The notes: generated from the sequence alone by a model not told the origin. Shown: positions 1 through 11,756, counted from the first letter of the stretch. The stretch: DNA of 64,000 nucleotides from Chelonoidis abingdonii (GCF_003597395.2 NC_133770.1:18735200-18799199), one strand, 5' to 3'. Made by a program: numbers and translations.

Positions 1-126
1 CCGGGTGTTGCTAGGGGAAAATTCTTCCGACGAACGTGCACGCGGCGCGCGCACACCTACTTGGAATGAATATGAGCAACACATCTCGAAGAACAACAGT
101 TACAAAGGTGAGTAACCGTCTTTTTT
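1..126 (+). repeat. Fragment of unclassified interspersed repeat
   Basis: GC-rich start followed by a segment (about 85-115) that recurs in the same orientation near 60045-60100. The shared core reads ACATCT(C/T)GAAGAAC, then ACAGTTAC, then a stretch resembling a 5' splice donor (GGTGAGTAAC here, GGTGAATAAC in the other copy). The repeat class is not recognised. Confidence 0.5.
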
Positions 127-130
127 TGGT

Positions 131-672
131 CTGTGTTTGTACAGCGCCTAGCACAATGGGGTCCTGGTCCACGTCCTTGACAATGCCCCCACCTTGCAAT
201 GTTTTAAGTCCCGCAAGCCTTTCTGGGAATATTAGTTTAGTTTCATTCAATCAGTCTATGATCAGGAGGAGGCTTGGAAAGCAGATTGGGGCTAAACAAG
301 ACTTAAAAAATAAGCACCTTGTGCCGGATCTTATGCAGAAGGTTCCTGGGTATGATCTTCCATGGTCATCTTGGTCACCTCTGAACCAAACCTGAACTAA
401 CCATGATAGATGTGCACATTTATTGTACAAAGGGAAAATCAAGTACTCTCCAGCATGCGAGTGTGGTTCCCCATGACAGACCATCGAACATATCACTACC
501 TACTGCCCAATTTATAAATATGAAGGAGGCATCACTGCAATAAATTCTGCTACTCCTGCTGTAGCCATTCGGCTCAATCAACTTCAGATGAAATTGTACT
601 TGCTGCTTTATACCAGCCATATGAAAGAAAAAGAACTGGGGCTGCTAGGTGCTACAATAATACAAATAATTA
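131..672 (+). mobile_element. SINE/LINE 3'-tail-like repeat, split by a LINE insertion
   Basis: The left piece (131-173) carries the motif TGTACAGCGCCTAGCACAA and the right piece (635-672) carries CTAGGTGCTACAATAATACA. Intact copies near 60325-60390 and 63045-63110 join these two motifs directly, so here one tail unit is interrupted by about 460 bp. I read it as a CORE/MIR-like or LINE-tail-like repeat; the exact family cannot be named from sequence alone. Confidence 0.6.
174..634 (+). pseudogene. Decayed non-LTR retrotransposon ORF2 C-terminus
   Basis: The plus strand encodes a remnant resembling the C-terminal end of jockey/L2-type reverse transcriptase proteins: an EEAWKADW-like stretch, then PGYDLPWSSWSPLN, then a zinc-knuckle-like CECG...QTIEH...CP pattern and a short tail. 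There is a frameshift near 290. Two in-frame TGA codons (393-395 and 474-476) lie where the family usually has Arg, consistent with CGA-to-TGA decay. Only the last part of ORF2 is present; the reverse transcriptase core is missing. The insert sits inside a SINE-like tail. No host function is expected. The family assignment is by pattern recognition and could be off at clade level. Confidence 0.6.
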
Positions 673-1679
673 ATTGTAATAACAATCTCCTTAGTGTAAA
701 CATAATGGATTTTAATAGTTTGCTGCAAATTATTCTTTGTTGGTTAAGCACCAGCACTGTACTTGGATTTGTAAGTATTGAAGCAGTGACTTGTTTTCTG
801 TATTTGTTGTGACTGGTTGTTAGTACATAACTTTAACTATTCATGCTCCATCTGACAAAGTCATTACTCAGCAGGCACTTTGGTAAGCCAGGATTTTCCG
901 ACAGTGGCATGTCTGGCTTCATTACTGCTTTAATTTTCAAGTGTTTAAGGACATTAGTCATACTTATAATAACATTACAAAATGCAAAAGGTAAGGGATT
1001 GATTTGGTGGTGGTTTCCATACACAGAATAATCGGTGTCCTGTGTTATGTTAGTGTTTCTTCTAAGTCCCCACAGTTACTACCTTTACAGCATGAAAGTA
1101 CTGTGTGTATTGAAGGCAAGCTGCCCAGTAGCGATCACAACTCACTGTGGACACCCAAACTACCATTTCTTAGGTTCATCAATGATAATTCTAAGGACTT
1201 TATTGATCCATAACAGTTATTAAAAATGAATTCAGCAGCTTAGAGAACATCGGTCCCAATCCTATTCCCACTGAAGTTAGTTGGAGTTTTGTCACTGATT
1301 TCAATCAGGATCAAATATGACTTCAGTAGGAGTACGGGCATGCAGGGTACCATGTAAGACCTGTAAGCTTGGTCAAGCTTTCGTGTTTATCTGTGGGATC
1401 AATTTATAACAATTGTTACGATGCAGGCACTCTGTTTTTCAGTCTTTAATCTTTAAAGAGTTATGTTTTGTCATTTTGAGTGTTTGGGTTGGTTTTTTTA
1501 ACAGTATAAGATGTTCAGACACATCACTGCTGAAACTTCTAAATATAAGTTAGCAAAGAAGTTTATTGTTTTATACACTTACATTTATGTCAATCATCAC
1601 ACTAAGCTTTTGTGGTTCCCAGGAGAATTTCCAAGCATCCTGATGCACTTTACAAGTACTAGGTAATTATTATTGATCA
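673..1679. other. Unassigned, AT-rich, no gene seen
   Basis: Short frames only, without recognisable domains. A short stretch near 1255-1320 resembles a small repeat seen elsewhere in the window (ACTGAAGTTAGTTGGAG, then ATTTCAATCAGGATC). Nothing else is supported. Confidence 0.4.
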
Positions 1680-2205
1680 GAAGCCCCTGAAGACTGGAAT
1701 GAGAACAGGAGCCACATACCAGTCAGCCTGTCAAGATCCCAGGTATGGGGCCTGGCCCAAGTTGAGGCTGGGGCCTTGGTTGGAGAGGATTCGAGAACGT
1801 AATCTGAGTTCAGGCTAGAAGGTCCAGGCCAGAAGCAGCAGTCCAGACTTCAGAGTAGCAGCCGAGTTAGTCTGTATCCACAAAAAGAACAGGAGTACTT
1901 GTGACACCTTAGAGACTAACTCATTTATTTGAGCATAAGCCTTTGTGGGCTTGTCACATTGTAAGATAAGGTTGGATTGAGGTTAATGAACCACACCACA
2001 TCAAAGCCCAGGGAGACAACTGAAGTCAGGTTAGTGGAATGGAGACAGGGTGAGCAGTCAGGAGTGGAGCAAGGAACCAAGGCCTGGAATGACGCCAGAT
2101 ATCAGGAGTGAACAGCAGGATCTGTTTGCAGCGGCAAGCAAGGGACCCACCTATTTGCACAACCAGCCTCCAAGTGTTTTCCCTGGGCCTTAAATAGTGT
2201 GCCTG
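1680..2205. repeat. Probable unclassified repeat remnant
   Basis: GC-balanced sequence unlike its AT-rich flanks. It contains a segment (about 1850-1945) with the motif CACCTTAGAGACTAAC followed by GAGCATAAGCCTTTGTGGGC, which matches the start of the repeat at 46845-46915. The surrounding bases (CAGGCCAGAAGCAGCAG and similar) look repetitive, but I cannot name the family. Confidence 0.35.
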
Positions 2206-2971
2206 GGCCAATCATAGAACCATAGGATTAGAAGGGAATGCAGTAGGCTCTGCCAATAGGGACCTCCATGGGCAGGACATCCACTGGTGCTTGAACATGT
2301 AGGGCTCATAGGCTGCAGTTCCCCATTTCACCAGAGCTGTTGGGCAGCAGTGTGGACACAGCAGCCGCCCAGGCAGCAGGAGACCAGCTCCCAGACCCAT
2401 CATCGCACAGACTTCTTAGAACCTTTCTTCTTAGTCACAAACAAATGCTTAATTATCACAACTCCACCAGGCCAACATCTCCCATATACTTGTGCCATTT
2501 TGTGAACTCATCAGGCATTTCACAATAAAAGAAAAGACTCAGGTCCATAGGCTTGGACAGGGCCATAATCAGAGCAGGGCAAGTAGGGCAACCCCCCAGG
2601 GCACAAAGCCATGGGGGTGGAAAAATGGGGTGGCATAGGGAGGAACGCAGATTCACGTGCCGTCCCCCACCCCCAGATTTCTGCCTTCCATTTAGCACAC
2701 CAATTTTCAAACTAAGGGACATGCCCTAGCAGGGTACTCCCCACAGTTTGGAAAGCATTGTCTCCTGGTGGATCTGAAGCTGATGGGAGCCACCAGGCCC
2801 TATCAGGCCCTTGCTCTCCACAGTGTGGGACCTGGGTCATTGGCTGGCTGCCCAGCAGCACTCCCTGCCTTGTGTTGCAAGCCGGGCTGTCTCTGCACAG
2901 CTGGGTGCTCCCCAGAGTGGGTGGCACAGATCCCAGCTGCACCCCAACACGCTCTTGCCTCTTACCAGTGC
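2206..2971. other. No gene seen; possible old CR1 tail at left edge
   Basis: Bases 2208-2240 (ATCATAGAACCATAGGATTAG) resemble the start of a minus-strand CR1 3' end, but the rest of this stretch does not continue as recognisable CR1. Open frames here have no domains. Confidence 0.3.
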
Positions 2972-3223
2972 CAGTCCCTGCCTGCTGACTCCAGGCACCA
3001 GCTCAAGAAGCAGGTGCTTGGGGCCCCATGGAGAGGGGAAGCACGTCCAGCTCTTCGGCAGCAATTCAGCAGCGGGTCCCTCAGTCCCTCTTGGAGCGAA
3101 GGACCTGCTGCCAAATTGCCACTGAAGAATGAAGCGGTGGCAGTAGAGCTGCCAGAGATCGCAATCACAACTTTTTTTTTTTGCGCGCTGCTTGGGGCTG
3201 CAAAAACCCTGGAGCCAGTCCTG
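2972..3223 (+). mobile_element. hAT-like non-autonomous element (MITE)
   Basis: The interior (CAGGCACCAGC, AGGTGCTTGGGGCC, TTCGGCAGCAATTC, then TGCGCGCTGCTTGGGGCTGC) resembles the MITEs at 21965-22225 and 23916-24186. The right end, CTGGAGCCAGTCCTG, looks like a hAT terminal repeat. The left end is approximate and I found no clear 8-bp target duplication. A long open frame crosses it but has no domain. Confidence 0.5.
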
Positions 3224-3574
3224 GAAACTGCTCAACTGAGGTGGAGAGTTATGGGAAGCAGGTTGGTTATTGCAGCAGAGGCCTCCCAGATAAATAAGAG
3301 GACTGTGGAAGAGGTGCATGAGCAGGGAGGGTCTGGTAAGGAAGCCCGTGGGCCAGGGAATGGTAGCTGCTGGATTCATGTTGAAGTTTTTTATTCTGGG
3401 GTTTGCTGGAGATTTTTGGTGCAACCAGTAAATGGTGCCCTGAAGGAAGGGCCTGAACAGCCTCTGGGTGTGGTGCTACTGTGTCCTGGGCTGGGGAAAC
3501 AGGCTAGCAACCAACAATAACAAACAGCAAAGACTTTACACTCCTCACTCTAGCCATGGTGTGACATGTGAGTT
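3224..3574. other. No gene or clear repeat seen
   Basis: Roughly 350 bp of mixed composition without a recognisable element. Confidence 0.4.
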
Positions 3575-4215
3575 AGACTCATAGAATATCAGGGTTGGAA
3601 GGGACCTCAGGAGGTCATCTAGTCCAACCCCCTGCTCAAAGCAGGACCAATCCCCAACTAAATCATCCCAGCCAGAGCTTTGTCAAGCCTGACCTTAAAA
3701 ACCTTTAAGGAAGGAGATTCCACACTCTCCCTAGGTAACCCATTCCAGTGCTTCACCAACCTCCTAGTGAAAAAGTTTTTCCTAATATCCAACCTAAACC
3801 TCCCCACTGCAACTTGAGACCATTACTCCTTGTCTGTCATCTGGTACCACTGAGAACAGTCTAGATCCATCCTCTTTGGAACCCCCGGGGGAGAGAGCAG
3901 CTATCAAATCTCCCTTCATTCTTCTCTTCTGCATACTAAAAGATCCCAGTTTCCTCAGGCCTCTCCTCATAGTCATGTGCTCCAGCCCCCTCAATCATTT
4001 GTTGCCCTCTGCTGGATTCTTTCCAATTTTTCCACATCCTTCTTGTAGTGTGAGGCCCCAAACTGGACACGGTACTCCAGATGAGGCCTCACAAATGTCG
4101 AATAGAGGGGAATGATCACATCCCTCAAGCTGCTGGCAATGTCCCTACTTATGCAGCCCAAAATGCTGTTAGCCTTCTTGGCAACAAGGGCACACTGTCC
4201 ACTCATATCCAGTCT
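3575..4215 (-). mobile_element. CR1 LINE 3' end, 5'-truncated
   Basis: The left edge is the reversed CR1 tail (CATAGAATATCAGGGTTGGAA), so the element reads on the minus strand. Minus-strand translation gives the last part of CR1 ORF2 after the polymerase core, with motifs ANSILGCISRDIA, RPHLEYRVQF and VEKLERIQQRAT, up to about 3991, followed by decayed sequence and the 3' UTR. It is 5'-truncated near 4215, as is usual for LINE copies. Frameshifts and stops show it is dead. There is no poly(A) tail; CR1 ends in short octamer-like repeats instead. Confidence 0.9.
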
Positions 4216-4599
4216 GAGGACTGTGACCCTCAGGGAGGCTGTAAACAGGTCATGGGGTTGCAACCACCCCTCCTTGGTGGCTAGATGGGAGGAGATGCCT
4301 GAAAGTCTGGGCAAGGCTGAAAGATCTATTTTCCACTGTAATATTAGTTCACAGTGCAGAAAAATGTAAACATAATAGCAGAGACAGAACACAGCAGGGT
4401 AGGGCCTATGTCATATCATTGAGCATTTCTGTTTCTACCCAGCAGAGGGCAATGGTCATCCTTGTTTGCATACAACATCCTATATATGTCCATTGCTAAT
4501 GCCCAGAGAGATGTGTATAAATTGTTCTCCCTCTCCTTTCTGGTGGACTGCCTCAGCACTACAGCACGAAGAAATGGGAAGCAGTTTTTTTCAGTGGTT
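4216..4599. other. No gene seen
   Basis: Nothing recognisable on either strand beyond the truncated edge of the neighbouring CR1. Confidence 0.4.
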
Positions 4600-4800
4600 A
4601 GGGACGGGGGTTAGAAGTCACAATACCTACATTCTATTTCCATTTCTGCCAGTGACACATGTGACTTTGGTCCAGTCACTTAGACCAGTGTACTCAGACA
4701 AGCCAGGCACCTAAATAAGAGAGGCCTGATTTTTAGAGGTGCTGAGTACCTGCCACTCCCATTGACTTCAATGAGATTTCACTACAGTGAACCATTTACA
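4600..4800 (+). repeat. MIR-like SINE fragment plus short amniote-type repeat
   Basis: Bases 4600-4700 contain a MIR-like series (TCACAATACCTACATTCTAT, GCCAGTGACACATGTGACTT, CCAGTCACTTAGACC). Bases 4722-4795 contain GGCCTGATTTTTAGAGGTGC and CTCCCATTGACTTCAATGAG, a short repeat style seen at other places in the window. Both are old and diverged. Confidence 0.4.
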
Positions 4801-5699
4801 AAAAAGCAACATTTTAGGGTTAGCTGTTTGCTACTCTACAAGATTAAGGTTACTTTTAAAATTGGATGTAGATTTTCTGACAAAGGAATGATTCCCATTA
4901 CAAATAGTTTGTAACCTTCCTAGAAATTAAGACACAATCCACTGTGTATTTCTGATAGAGAAGAGTACTCTCTCTAAAACTGAGAGGCGAGTACTCGAGT
5001 ATGGTGTGTTTAACTCATGTAAAAATGTAGCATTTTGCTAGACCTTCATAAGTATCACACTTCCAGCACATACATAACTACTTTTTGATACAGGGAGTGT
5101 ATTTTATGGCAATATTTAATAGTTGTGGAAATGAAAAGTCTGGGGGGGTCTAATTAGAATGTTTGGGGGTTTTTTATAGTCAGATTTAACAATTATCTTG
5201 TTTCTTTTATTTTGCATTAGCAAATTGCTTTTCTAATGAGGATAACTAGAAGTGGAGTTCCTTTGAGATTTTGATGGAATGCTTGGCGTGTGTCATGTTA
5301 CAGCTGCTCATGTCACTTTGCATTGTATCAAACTTTGAAATGTAATGCTTACACTGCCACATGCAGTGAGACACATTTGTATTTGAACACTACAAATCCA
5401 GGGCCTGCTCCTGCTCCCACTGAAGACAATGAGAATAGTATTGGGCCCTTTACAAAGATTCCTTTTAAATTTAAGTATCAGCATTTTTAGATGGATGAAC
5501 TATCTATGGTGCTAGTTTTACTTATATCTTCCATTTCACAAGTTTATATATTGTTTCAACAATATGAACCTGATCCAAATCTATTGACATCAATGGTCTT
5601 TGGATCCAGCCTTCTATGAATCGATTCACTGCAGGATTACAAGTGCCTGAGCACTAGTTAAAGAGCCAGTATAAATTAACTCTGTTGAATATTGTTTAT
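4801..5699. other. AT-rich, no gene seen
   Basis: Only short frames. A small repeat-like motif (CCTGATCCAAATCTATTGAC, then TCTTTGGATCCAGCC) is at about 5568-5613. Confidence 0.4.
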
Positions 5700-5835
5700 T
5701 ACAGTTCTGCCTAAGGCCAACCAAGAATGAGGCCTCGTTGTGCTAGGTGCTGTACAAACACTTAGTAGCAGATAGTCCCTGCCCCAAAGAGTTTACAATT
5801 CAAATAGATCCGACATGCACAGGGTGTGGCAAGGG
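5700..5835 (-). repeat. SINE-like repeat (reversed tail family)
   Basis: GTGCTAGGTGCTGTACAAAC is the reverse complement of the tail motif at 131-173. It is followed by AGTCCCTGCCCCAAAGAG and TTACAATTCAAATAGA. The same module recurs near 22810-22875, 29730-29805, 44930-44990 and 53830-53905. Confidence 0.6.
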
Positions 5836-6349
5836 GTAGAACACACAAGCAGAGTGAACCATGTAATGGCAGTAAATGGCATGTTAATCCTATGGTTTTA
5901 GTTATTTATTTTTGAGGGGGTGTATTTAGAATCAAGTAAATGGAAAGAAAAGTGAAGGGAGAGGGCACGTGGGGGGAATTGGGGCAAAGGGGACAGGGTA
6001 GGAGGTAAGAGGATCAGGTGTGGGGTGAAGCTGAGGTTAAGAGACTGTGTGGGAGAGGATTGAAATAAATAGCCAATCGACACAGGACAGAGAAAGGCCA
6101 GTCAAAACTATAGTACGTTCTATGAAGGTCCCTGCTTTGGCTGCTTCCTCAATTGCTCCTTCTGGCTGGGTCCTACCAGGAGTTGTTCTCTAAGACAATA
6201 AGGGGAGAGGAGGAGAAAGGAGGTGGCACCTGGGTCCTAGCGCCCCAAGAGTGTGTGCATTTGGGTCTACACATACAGTTCTGGCTTGGGGTGTTTACTG
6301 AAGGGAGAGGTTCCCCATTTCACCCCTTTCCCACAGTGCTCCAGATGTT
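5836..6349. other. No gene seen
   Basis: Purine-rich tract around 5940-6060; otherwise no recognisable feature. Confidence 0.4.
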
Positions 6350-7608
6350 TCTATTCTCTGATGGAAAAATAATTAGGGGGTATGGAATGGCTGCCTGTGG
6401 CAGGCAGCGACTCACCAGCACAGCACCTCCTGCTGGTCATCCAGGGAATTAGCTCTTCCAGCCCTGAATGCCCTCTGCAGGCTGATGTCTCACCTGACGC
6501 TGGCTTCCCAATGTCCCTCCCAGACACCAGTGCACTTTGTCCAGGGGTTCTGCCCACCACAGTACTCCCTCACTCTGGGTCTCCCCTCCTAGGGGAACTC
6601 TCAACCCCCTATTCCCATCTTGCCTCAGTGGCTACTGCCAGTTTCCATTTAGCCCCCACTCACTGGGGCAGACTGCAGTCTATAAACCACTCATCATTGG
6701 CAAGGGGGGTTGGACCAGCTGCCTCTGCTTATATCTGGGCTGCCCCTTTGGTGGGCCCTTAACTCAGCCTGCAGCCTGGGGCTTTGTTGGCTGGAGCTCC
6801 CCAGCTCCCTCTGCCCTTCCCCAGCACTGTTTCACCCTAGATACCCTTCTCAACTTCCCAGGCAGCCAGGTCCTTCTCTCTATAGGAAGCTAGACAGAGT
6901 ATCTGTCTCAGTCTCTGGCCCTCAGCCCTCTTATAGGGCCATCTGTAGTCTGATTGGGGCATAGCCTCACCTGTGGCTCCTTCCCCATATCTGCCTTTCT
7001 TTTCTCAGCTGTAGCTCTCTCCAGGGCTGTTTTAACCCCTCCAGGCAGGAGCGGGATGGCCACTCCGCTACATTGCCATATGAGGAGAGATTAATAAGAG
7101 AGGAACTTTTCATCTGGGAAAGAGATGCCTAAGGGGTGATATGATAGAAGTGTATAAAATCATGAGTGATGTGGAGAAAGTAAATAAGGAAGTGTTATTT
7201 ACTCCTTCTCATAACACAAGAACTAGAGGTTACCAAATGAAATCAATAGGCAGCAGGTTTAAAACAAACAAAAGGAAGTATTTTTTCACACAACGCACAG
7301 TCCACCTGTGGAACTCCTTACCAGAGGATGTTGTAAAGACTAAGACTATAACAGGGTTCAAAAAATAGCTAGATAAGTTAATGGAGGATAAGTCTATCAA
7401 TGGCCATTAGCCAGGATGGGCAGTGAGTGTGTCCCTAGCCACTGTTTGCCAAAAGCTGGGGATGGGTGACTGGGGATGGATCATTTGATTACCTATTCTG
7501 TTCATTCCCTCTGGGGCACCTGGCATTGGTCACTGTCGGAAGACAGGATACTGGGCTAGATGGACCTTTGATCTGACCCAGTATGGTTATTCTTATGTTC
7601 TAAAGTAA
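6350..7608 (+). mobile_element. CR1 LINE 3' end, interrupted by a solo LTR
   Basis: The CR1 sequence runs 6350-6395 and resumes at 7073 after the LTR. Bases 7141-7368 encode an open stretch of the ORF2 C-terminus with motifs [33 protein letters not shown] and [12 protein letters not shown]. The stop at 7366-7368 is followed by a CR1 3' UTR with GGCACCTGGCATTGGTCACT and GACAGGATACTGGGCTAG, ending in TATTCTTATGTTCT. Removing the LTR joins GGAATGGCTGCC to ATATGAGGAGAG, which reads as continuous CR1. The element is 5'-truncated and inactive. Confidence 0.9.
6396..7072 (-). mobile_element. Solo LTR (family A, copy 1)
   Basis: 677 bp, beginning TGTGGC and ending GCTACA, inserted in CR1. Flanks are CTGCC (6391-6395) and TTGCC (7073-7077), a 5-bp target duplication with one difference. 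It matches the LTRs at 19383-20398 (same orientation) and 49396-50087 (opposite) through shared blocks such as CACCTCCTGCTGGT, GGGAATTAGCTC, GGGGCAGACTGCAGT and CTGGAGCTCCCCAGCTCC. Strand is set so that the 49396 copy is plus. No internal retroviral coding sequence is present. Confidence 0.8.
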
Positions 7609-8490
7609 ATTGCAGCTTGAAAAGTCTTTCAGTAACTTCAATGAATTGCTTTAAGAAGGTGAAAACAGTCCCTGGAATCACTCAAGTTTAGGAACAACAT
7701 TTATTCTGCACATGTAGTTCTCCATGATGAACCCTTCTGAATTTTGAGAAGGGTGCCAAATGGAAGGCAGACTGCAACACACTTCCATTTACCCTGGTGA
7801 CCTTGTTAAAAAAGTTGCATTGCACTGTATTTGGTAACAGATTGCATCTGAAATCTATGCAGAGTACCAAATTCTTGCTGTCAGTAACATTAATTTAAAT
7901 CTGGAGTAAGTCAGTGGAATTACTTTGGACTAAGGCTAATGGAAGTGAGTGGAGAATTTGATCCAGAATCTCTTCTTGAAATTTATAAGATAGATTGATT
8001 GAAACATTATTTCAGAAATATAGTATAGTCGATACCATGACTTCGAGGCTCAATGTCATCTTAGCTCTGCTGGCATGAGTACATGACATTTATTAATAGA
8101 GGTACAGAAGGACTAGCATATTTAAATCCAGTTGATGTCATCAGCCAAATTACTTCTCCATTACCTATTGATTAAATATGTGCTTGGCATAGAATATGTG
8201 CTTTCTTTTTCTACCACTGGGAAATAGCAAAATACAACAGCCAACAACCCAAGTAGTTATCCAGTTCCTGACACGCCTTAACCATGGCCAACTAGAAACT
8301 CCAGCTTATTCAACATGCAACAATCCACCTCCTAAATGGGAGGACCCATCAAGAACATATCACACTAGTGCTCCTCATGCGTCAACAGTTCTTTCCCATC
8401 TGATACTGGGCTGAATTCAAACTCCTAGGACAGATTAAGTCAAGAGCTGCTTTGTCATATGTGATCCCCAAGTCAAGAGGGAGTCATCAG
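7609..8490. other. No gene seen
   Basis: Unassigned sequence; only short frames without domains. Confidence 0.4.
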
Positions 8491-8913
8491 TAGAGCTGGT
8501 CAAAAAATGTTGACCAAACTGTTTTCCTAAAAAAAATTGCAGTTTTATCGAAACAAAAATACTTTGTGGGAACATATTGATTAAATTTTTAGTGGGAAAA
8601 AGTCAAAATGAATTGTTTTGATTTTTGTTTTGTTTCAATAAGATAAAAATATTTCATTCAATTCATTTCATTTAGATGTTTGTGTTCTAATAAAATATTA
8701 AGTTTAACAGATTGTGAAGGTGCTATTATAACAGCTAGCTATTATTATTATTATTATTTTATTACAATGTTTCAACATTCTCAAAATGAAATGTTTTTGT
8801 TCTGTGGGAAATTTTGAAATTTCAACTTTTCATTCTGGGTTGGGATGAAAATAAATTTCAAAATGTCATAATTTCACCTGGCTCAGAAGTTCCATTTTCT
8901 GGCCAGCTCCAGC
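8491..8913. mobile_element. AT-rich MITE with inverted ends
   Basis: About 420 bp, very AT-rich, bounded by AGAGCTGGTCAAAAAATG on the left and CCATTTTCTGGCCAGCTC on the right, which are inverted copies of each other. The direct repeat CATCAG lies just outside both ends (8485-8490 and 8914-8919), consistent with a target duplication. It contains a TTA/ATT microsatellite at about 8743-8762. The superfamily is not certain. Confidence 0.65.
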
Positions 8914-10135
8914 CATCAGCAACTTTAACTAGAGGGTGACTCTTTGGAACTGGGGATAAGGCATTTTGAGTGCCAGGTCTAAGATTTTGGAACACTATAC
9001 TTGGATCTTCTTATGCGCTCTAGTCTGACCACCTTTCCGAGCTCAATGCAAAACCCACTTTGTGTGAAAATACGTAGAATATTATGATGTATTCATTTGT
9101 ATTCTGGCAGCACCCATAATATAAAGTGTTTTCTGAACACATATGAGAACGTAGCTATAAGGACCAAGAGGGTTCTTATTGTTTTTAAGCCAGCTCACCC
9201 CTCCCTACAGAAAAATCCATAAAAGGTGCACAGGTATTATTCCTTTTAAATAAATCTTGTTGTCTCTCTCTCGCTCAGAGGTGGTGTCTGACCATAAACT
9301 TCATCCTCTGATTATTTACATTCTGGCTGCTTTCAAGCCTTTCCTAAGGAGAATGTACATGTAGCTGCTGCTTGGCTGTTGGAACCAGCAGCTAGTGGTC
9401 TAGAATGTATTATAGATAGCTGCTACTCCCAGCTGAAGTACAGTCATCTGCTGAGATGAATTTTTCATGTTTATGCAGAGAAGGCTCTTGATTTAAGGTA
9501 TCTTGGAATTATTTGAAAAATTACTTTGAGGGTTGCTGGGTTGAACTCTGCTCTGATTTATATCCTGTGTGGTCCCGAAGACTTCAATTGACTTGTGTAG
9601 GGAGTAAATCAGGACAGAATTTGTCCCATTGTTTATGCTCAATGAATATGTGACTGAATGGAAGCTCTTTGGATCTGGCAAGCAACAGCTGTGGGGCTTC
9701 ATGAGCAATTTCGGCATCCTGCAAAGCATAATGCAATAAAAAAAAATCTGTATTTTTCAAACTAAAACTCTATGCTCCTAGGGACAGAGCTGTCTGAATC
9801 ACTGGGAAAAAATGCTAAATGAATTGAGCTTCTTAGGTTGAAAGAGAAGAGTACACAAGCTGACTTACTTTGTTTTCCAGACTTCTATTAACATTATTCT
9901 AGCTGTGATCTAGTCCTTGATCAGCCCTGAAAGAAGCTTCTCAATATATTTATTTAAGAAAAACAACAATACAGAAACATTACTGAATGTATGTTTTAAA
10001 GGGAAAATTGCAGCCTTTCCTATACTATATAGAGATTGACCATTCTAAAGCATTCACAGTCTTCTAACAACTACAACTCCACTGCCATCCTTCAATCCAC
10101 CTGCTTTTCTGAGCAGAAAAGGAAAGCTATTAGAA
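8914..10135. other. No gene seen
   Basis: Unassigned; no domain-bearing frame and no clear repeat. Confidence 0.4.
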
Positions 10136-10485
10136 CAGTGGTTGTTAACTTGGGGCCCATGCACCCTCTGGGGGTGCAAGATGCCCTTTCTGAGGGTGCA
10201 AGACATGCCAGATTTTTTTTAGAAGGTAAATCATCAAAAACACAAATTAAGCACAGGCACGTAGGTACAATTACTTTGTTTCATCAAACTATGTATTTAT
10301 TAACATTATATATTTGTATACGATTACTGTAATATACAAACAAAATATATCTAGGTTTAAGGGGTGCCAGAATGTATTTTTAAGTTTAAGGGATGCGAGA
10401 GCATATAAAAATCCAAATAAGGGGTGCAAGAACATATTTTGAGAACCAAAGGGCTGCAGGCTGCAGTAAAGGTTAAGAACCACTG
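10136..10485. mobile_element. hAT MITE, 350 bp
   Basis: Left end CAGTGGTTGTTAACTTGG and right end AAGGTTAAGAACCACTG are inverted repeats of the CAGTGGTT type common in hAT elements. The interior has a repeated GGGGTGCAAGA/GGGTGCAAGAC theme and an AT-rich core. Flanks TATTAGAA and GATTATGA agree at 5 of 8 positions, so the target duplication is weak. Confidence 0.75.
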
Positions 10486-10915
10486 GATTATGAGCAGGGG
10501 GTGGGGTGTGAGGAAGGGAAATAATAGGATGCTATTTCGTCCAAGAGTCACCTGTACTGAGTGAGTGACTAAGTTATCTGTAGCTGCTGGTATGTCCATA
10601 AATGCTTTGTCCACATGGTGCCTGGCCAGCTGTTAACCGTGGCTGTTAGTTAATATCATGAATGGTCAGAGATGGCATTATATAAAGAGCTGCCTGAATC
10701 AGTGTCTAGCAACCAATATTAAGCTCTTAATTTAGTTGACTGGTAACTTTAGTTATCACTAATGAGTTCAGTACTGCAGGTGCTCCACAGGCTTGCAGAA
10801 GCGGACTCTTTACAGGCCCAGACTTGGCTGATAGATAACCAGTCACTTGGACTGGTCACTTGTTGCATCTGTAGGTATGATCCACTAGCACATAGGCATT
10901 ATTTGCACTGCACCA
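10486..10915. other. No gene seen
   Basis: Unassigned sequence between two MITEs. Confidence 0.4.
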
Positions 10916-10923
10916 TCTACCCC

Positions 10924-11229
10924 GGGGTAGGCAACCTATGACACGTGTGTCAAAGGTGGCACGCAAGCTGATTTTCAGTGGCACTCACACTGCCCCGGTC
11001 CTGGCCACCAGTCCGGGGGGCTCTGCATTTTAATTTAATTTTAAATGAAGTTTCTTAAACATTTTAAAAACCTTATTTACTTTACATACAATAGTTTAGT
11101 TATATATTATAGACTTATAGAAAGAGACCTTCTAATAATGTTAAAATGTATTACTGGCATGTGAAACCTTAAATTAGAGTGAATAAATGAAGACTCGGCA
11201 CATCACATCTGAAAAGTTGCCAACCCCTG
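10924..11229 (+). mobile_element. hAT MITE (family B, copy 1)
   Basis: About 306 bp with ends GGGGTAGGCAACCTATG and AAGTTGCCAACCCCTG. Flanks are ATCTACCC (10916-10923) and ATCAACCC (11230-11237), an 8-bp duplication with one difference, typical of hAT. The interior (AAGCTGATTTTCAGTGGCAC, an AT-rich core, CTTATAGAAAGAGACCTTCT) matches the copy at 19650-19961 in inverse orientation. Confidence 0.85.
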
Positions 11230-11756
11230 ATCAACCCTGTTCCATCAGGAAATATTTCCACATGGGCAGTTAGGACATGACTGCTGCTCTCTCTTGCAAA
11301 GGCCACGCTGCTGCCACCCTATGTTCCCTGGGCTGGCCTGCTGAGATCTGCTGCCCAAAGCCTCCTGCCTTTGGTGCCTGGATGTTCCATACCCTAAGAT
11401 GTATTCTGAAGCAGGAAGGGCAAAAGATATAATATCCAATACAGGAGAACGGCTATCATGTATAGGCACCTCCCTGTTAAAAATGAGGGTTGCTGTTTCC
11501 TGTTTCACTTGTCTGACCTGCGGGTGTACAGGCCTATCCTTAGCATAACGAAATAGGCAGCTGCCTAGGGCACCACTAGTCTGGGGCACCGCTCTGCTGG
11601 AGAAGCCTCAGACAGACGGGAGAGCATTGGAGCATGTATAAGAACAAGGCTGCTGTGTCCCTGAGAGAGCCGAGATGGCAGCACAAGTCTGAGGAGGGGA
11701 TTGCTTGACTGTGGTCTCGGGAACGAGTGGAAGGAAGGAACACTCACCTGATAGGG

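Noticed and set aside
2837..3424. 195-residue minus-strand open frame
   Set aside because: Antisense shadow of the same GC-rich stretch, no recognisable protein.
2768..3520. 250-residue plus-strand open frame, the longest in the window
   Set aside because: It crosses a hAT-like MITE, its composition is low in structure, and no domain or codon pattern suggests a gene. Overlapping frames on both strands are also open, as expected for GC-rich DNA.
5290..5490. 66-residue Cys/Thr-rich frame resembling a small secreted protein
   Set aside because: No signal peptide, no conserved spacing, and composition like the flanking non-coding DNA.
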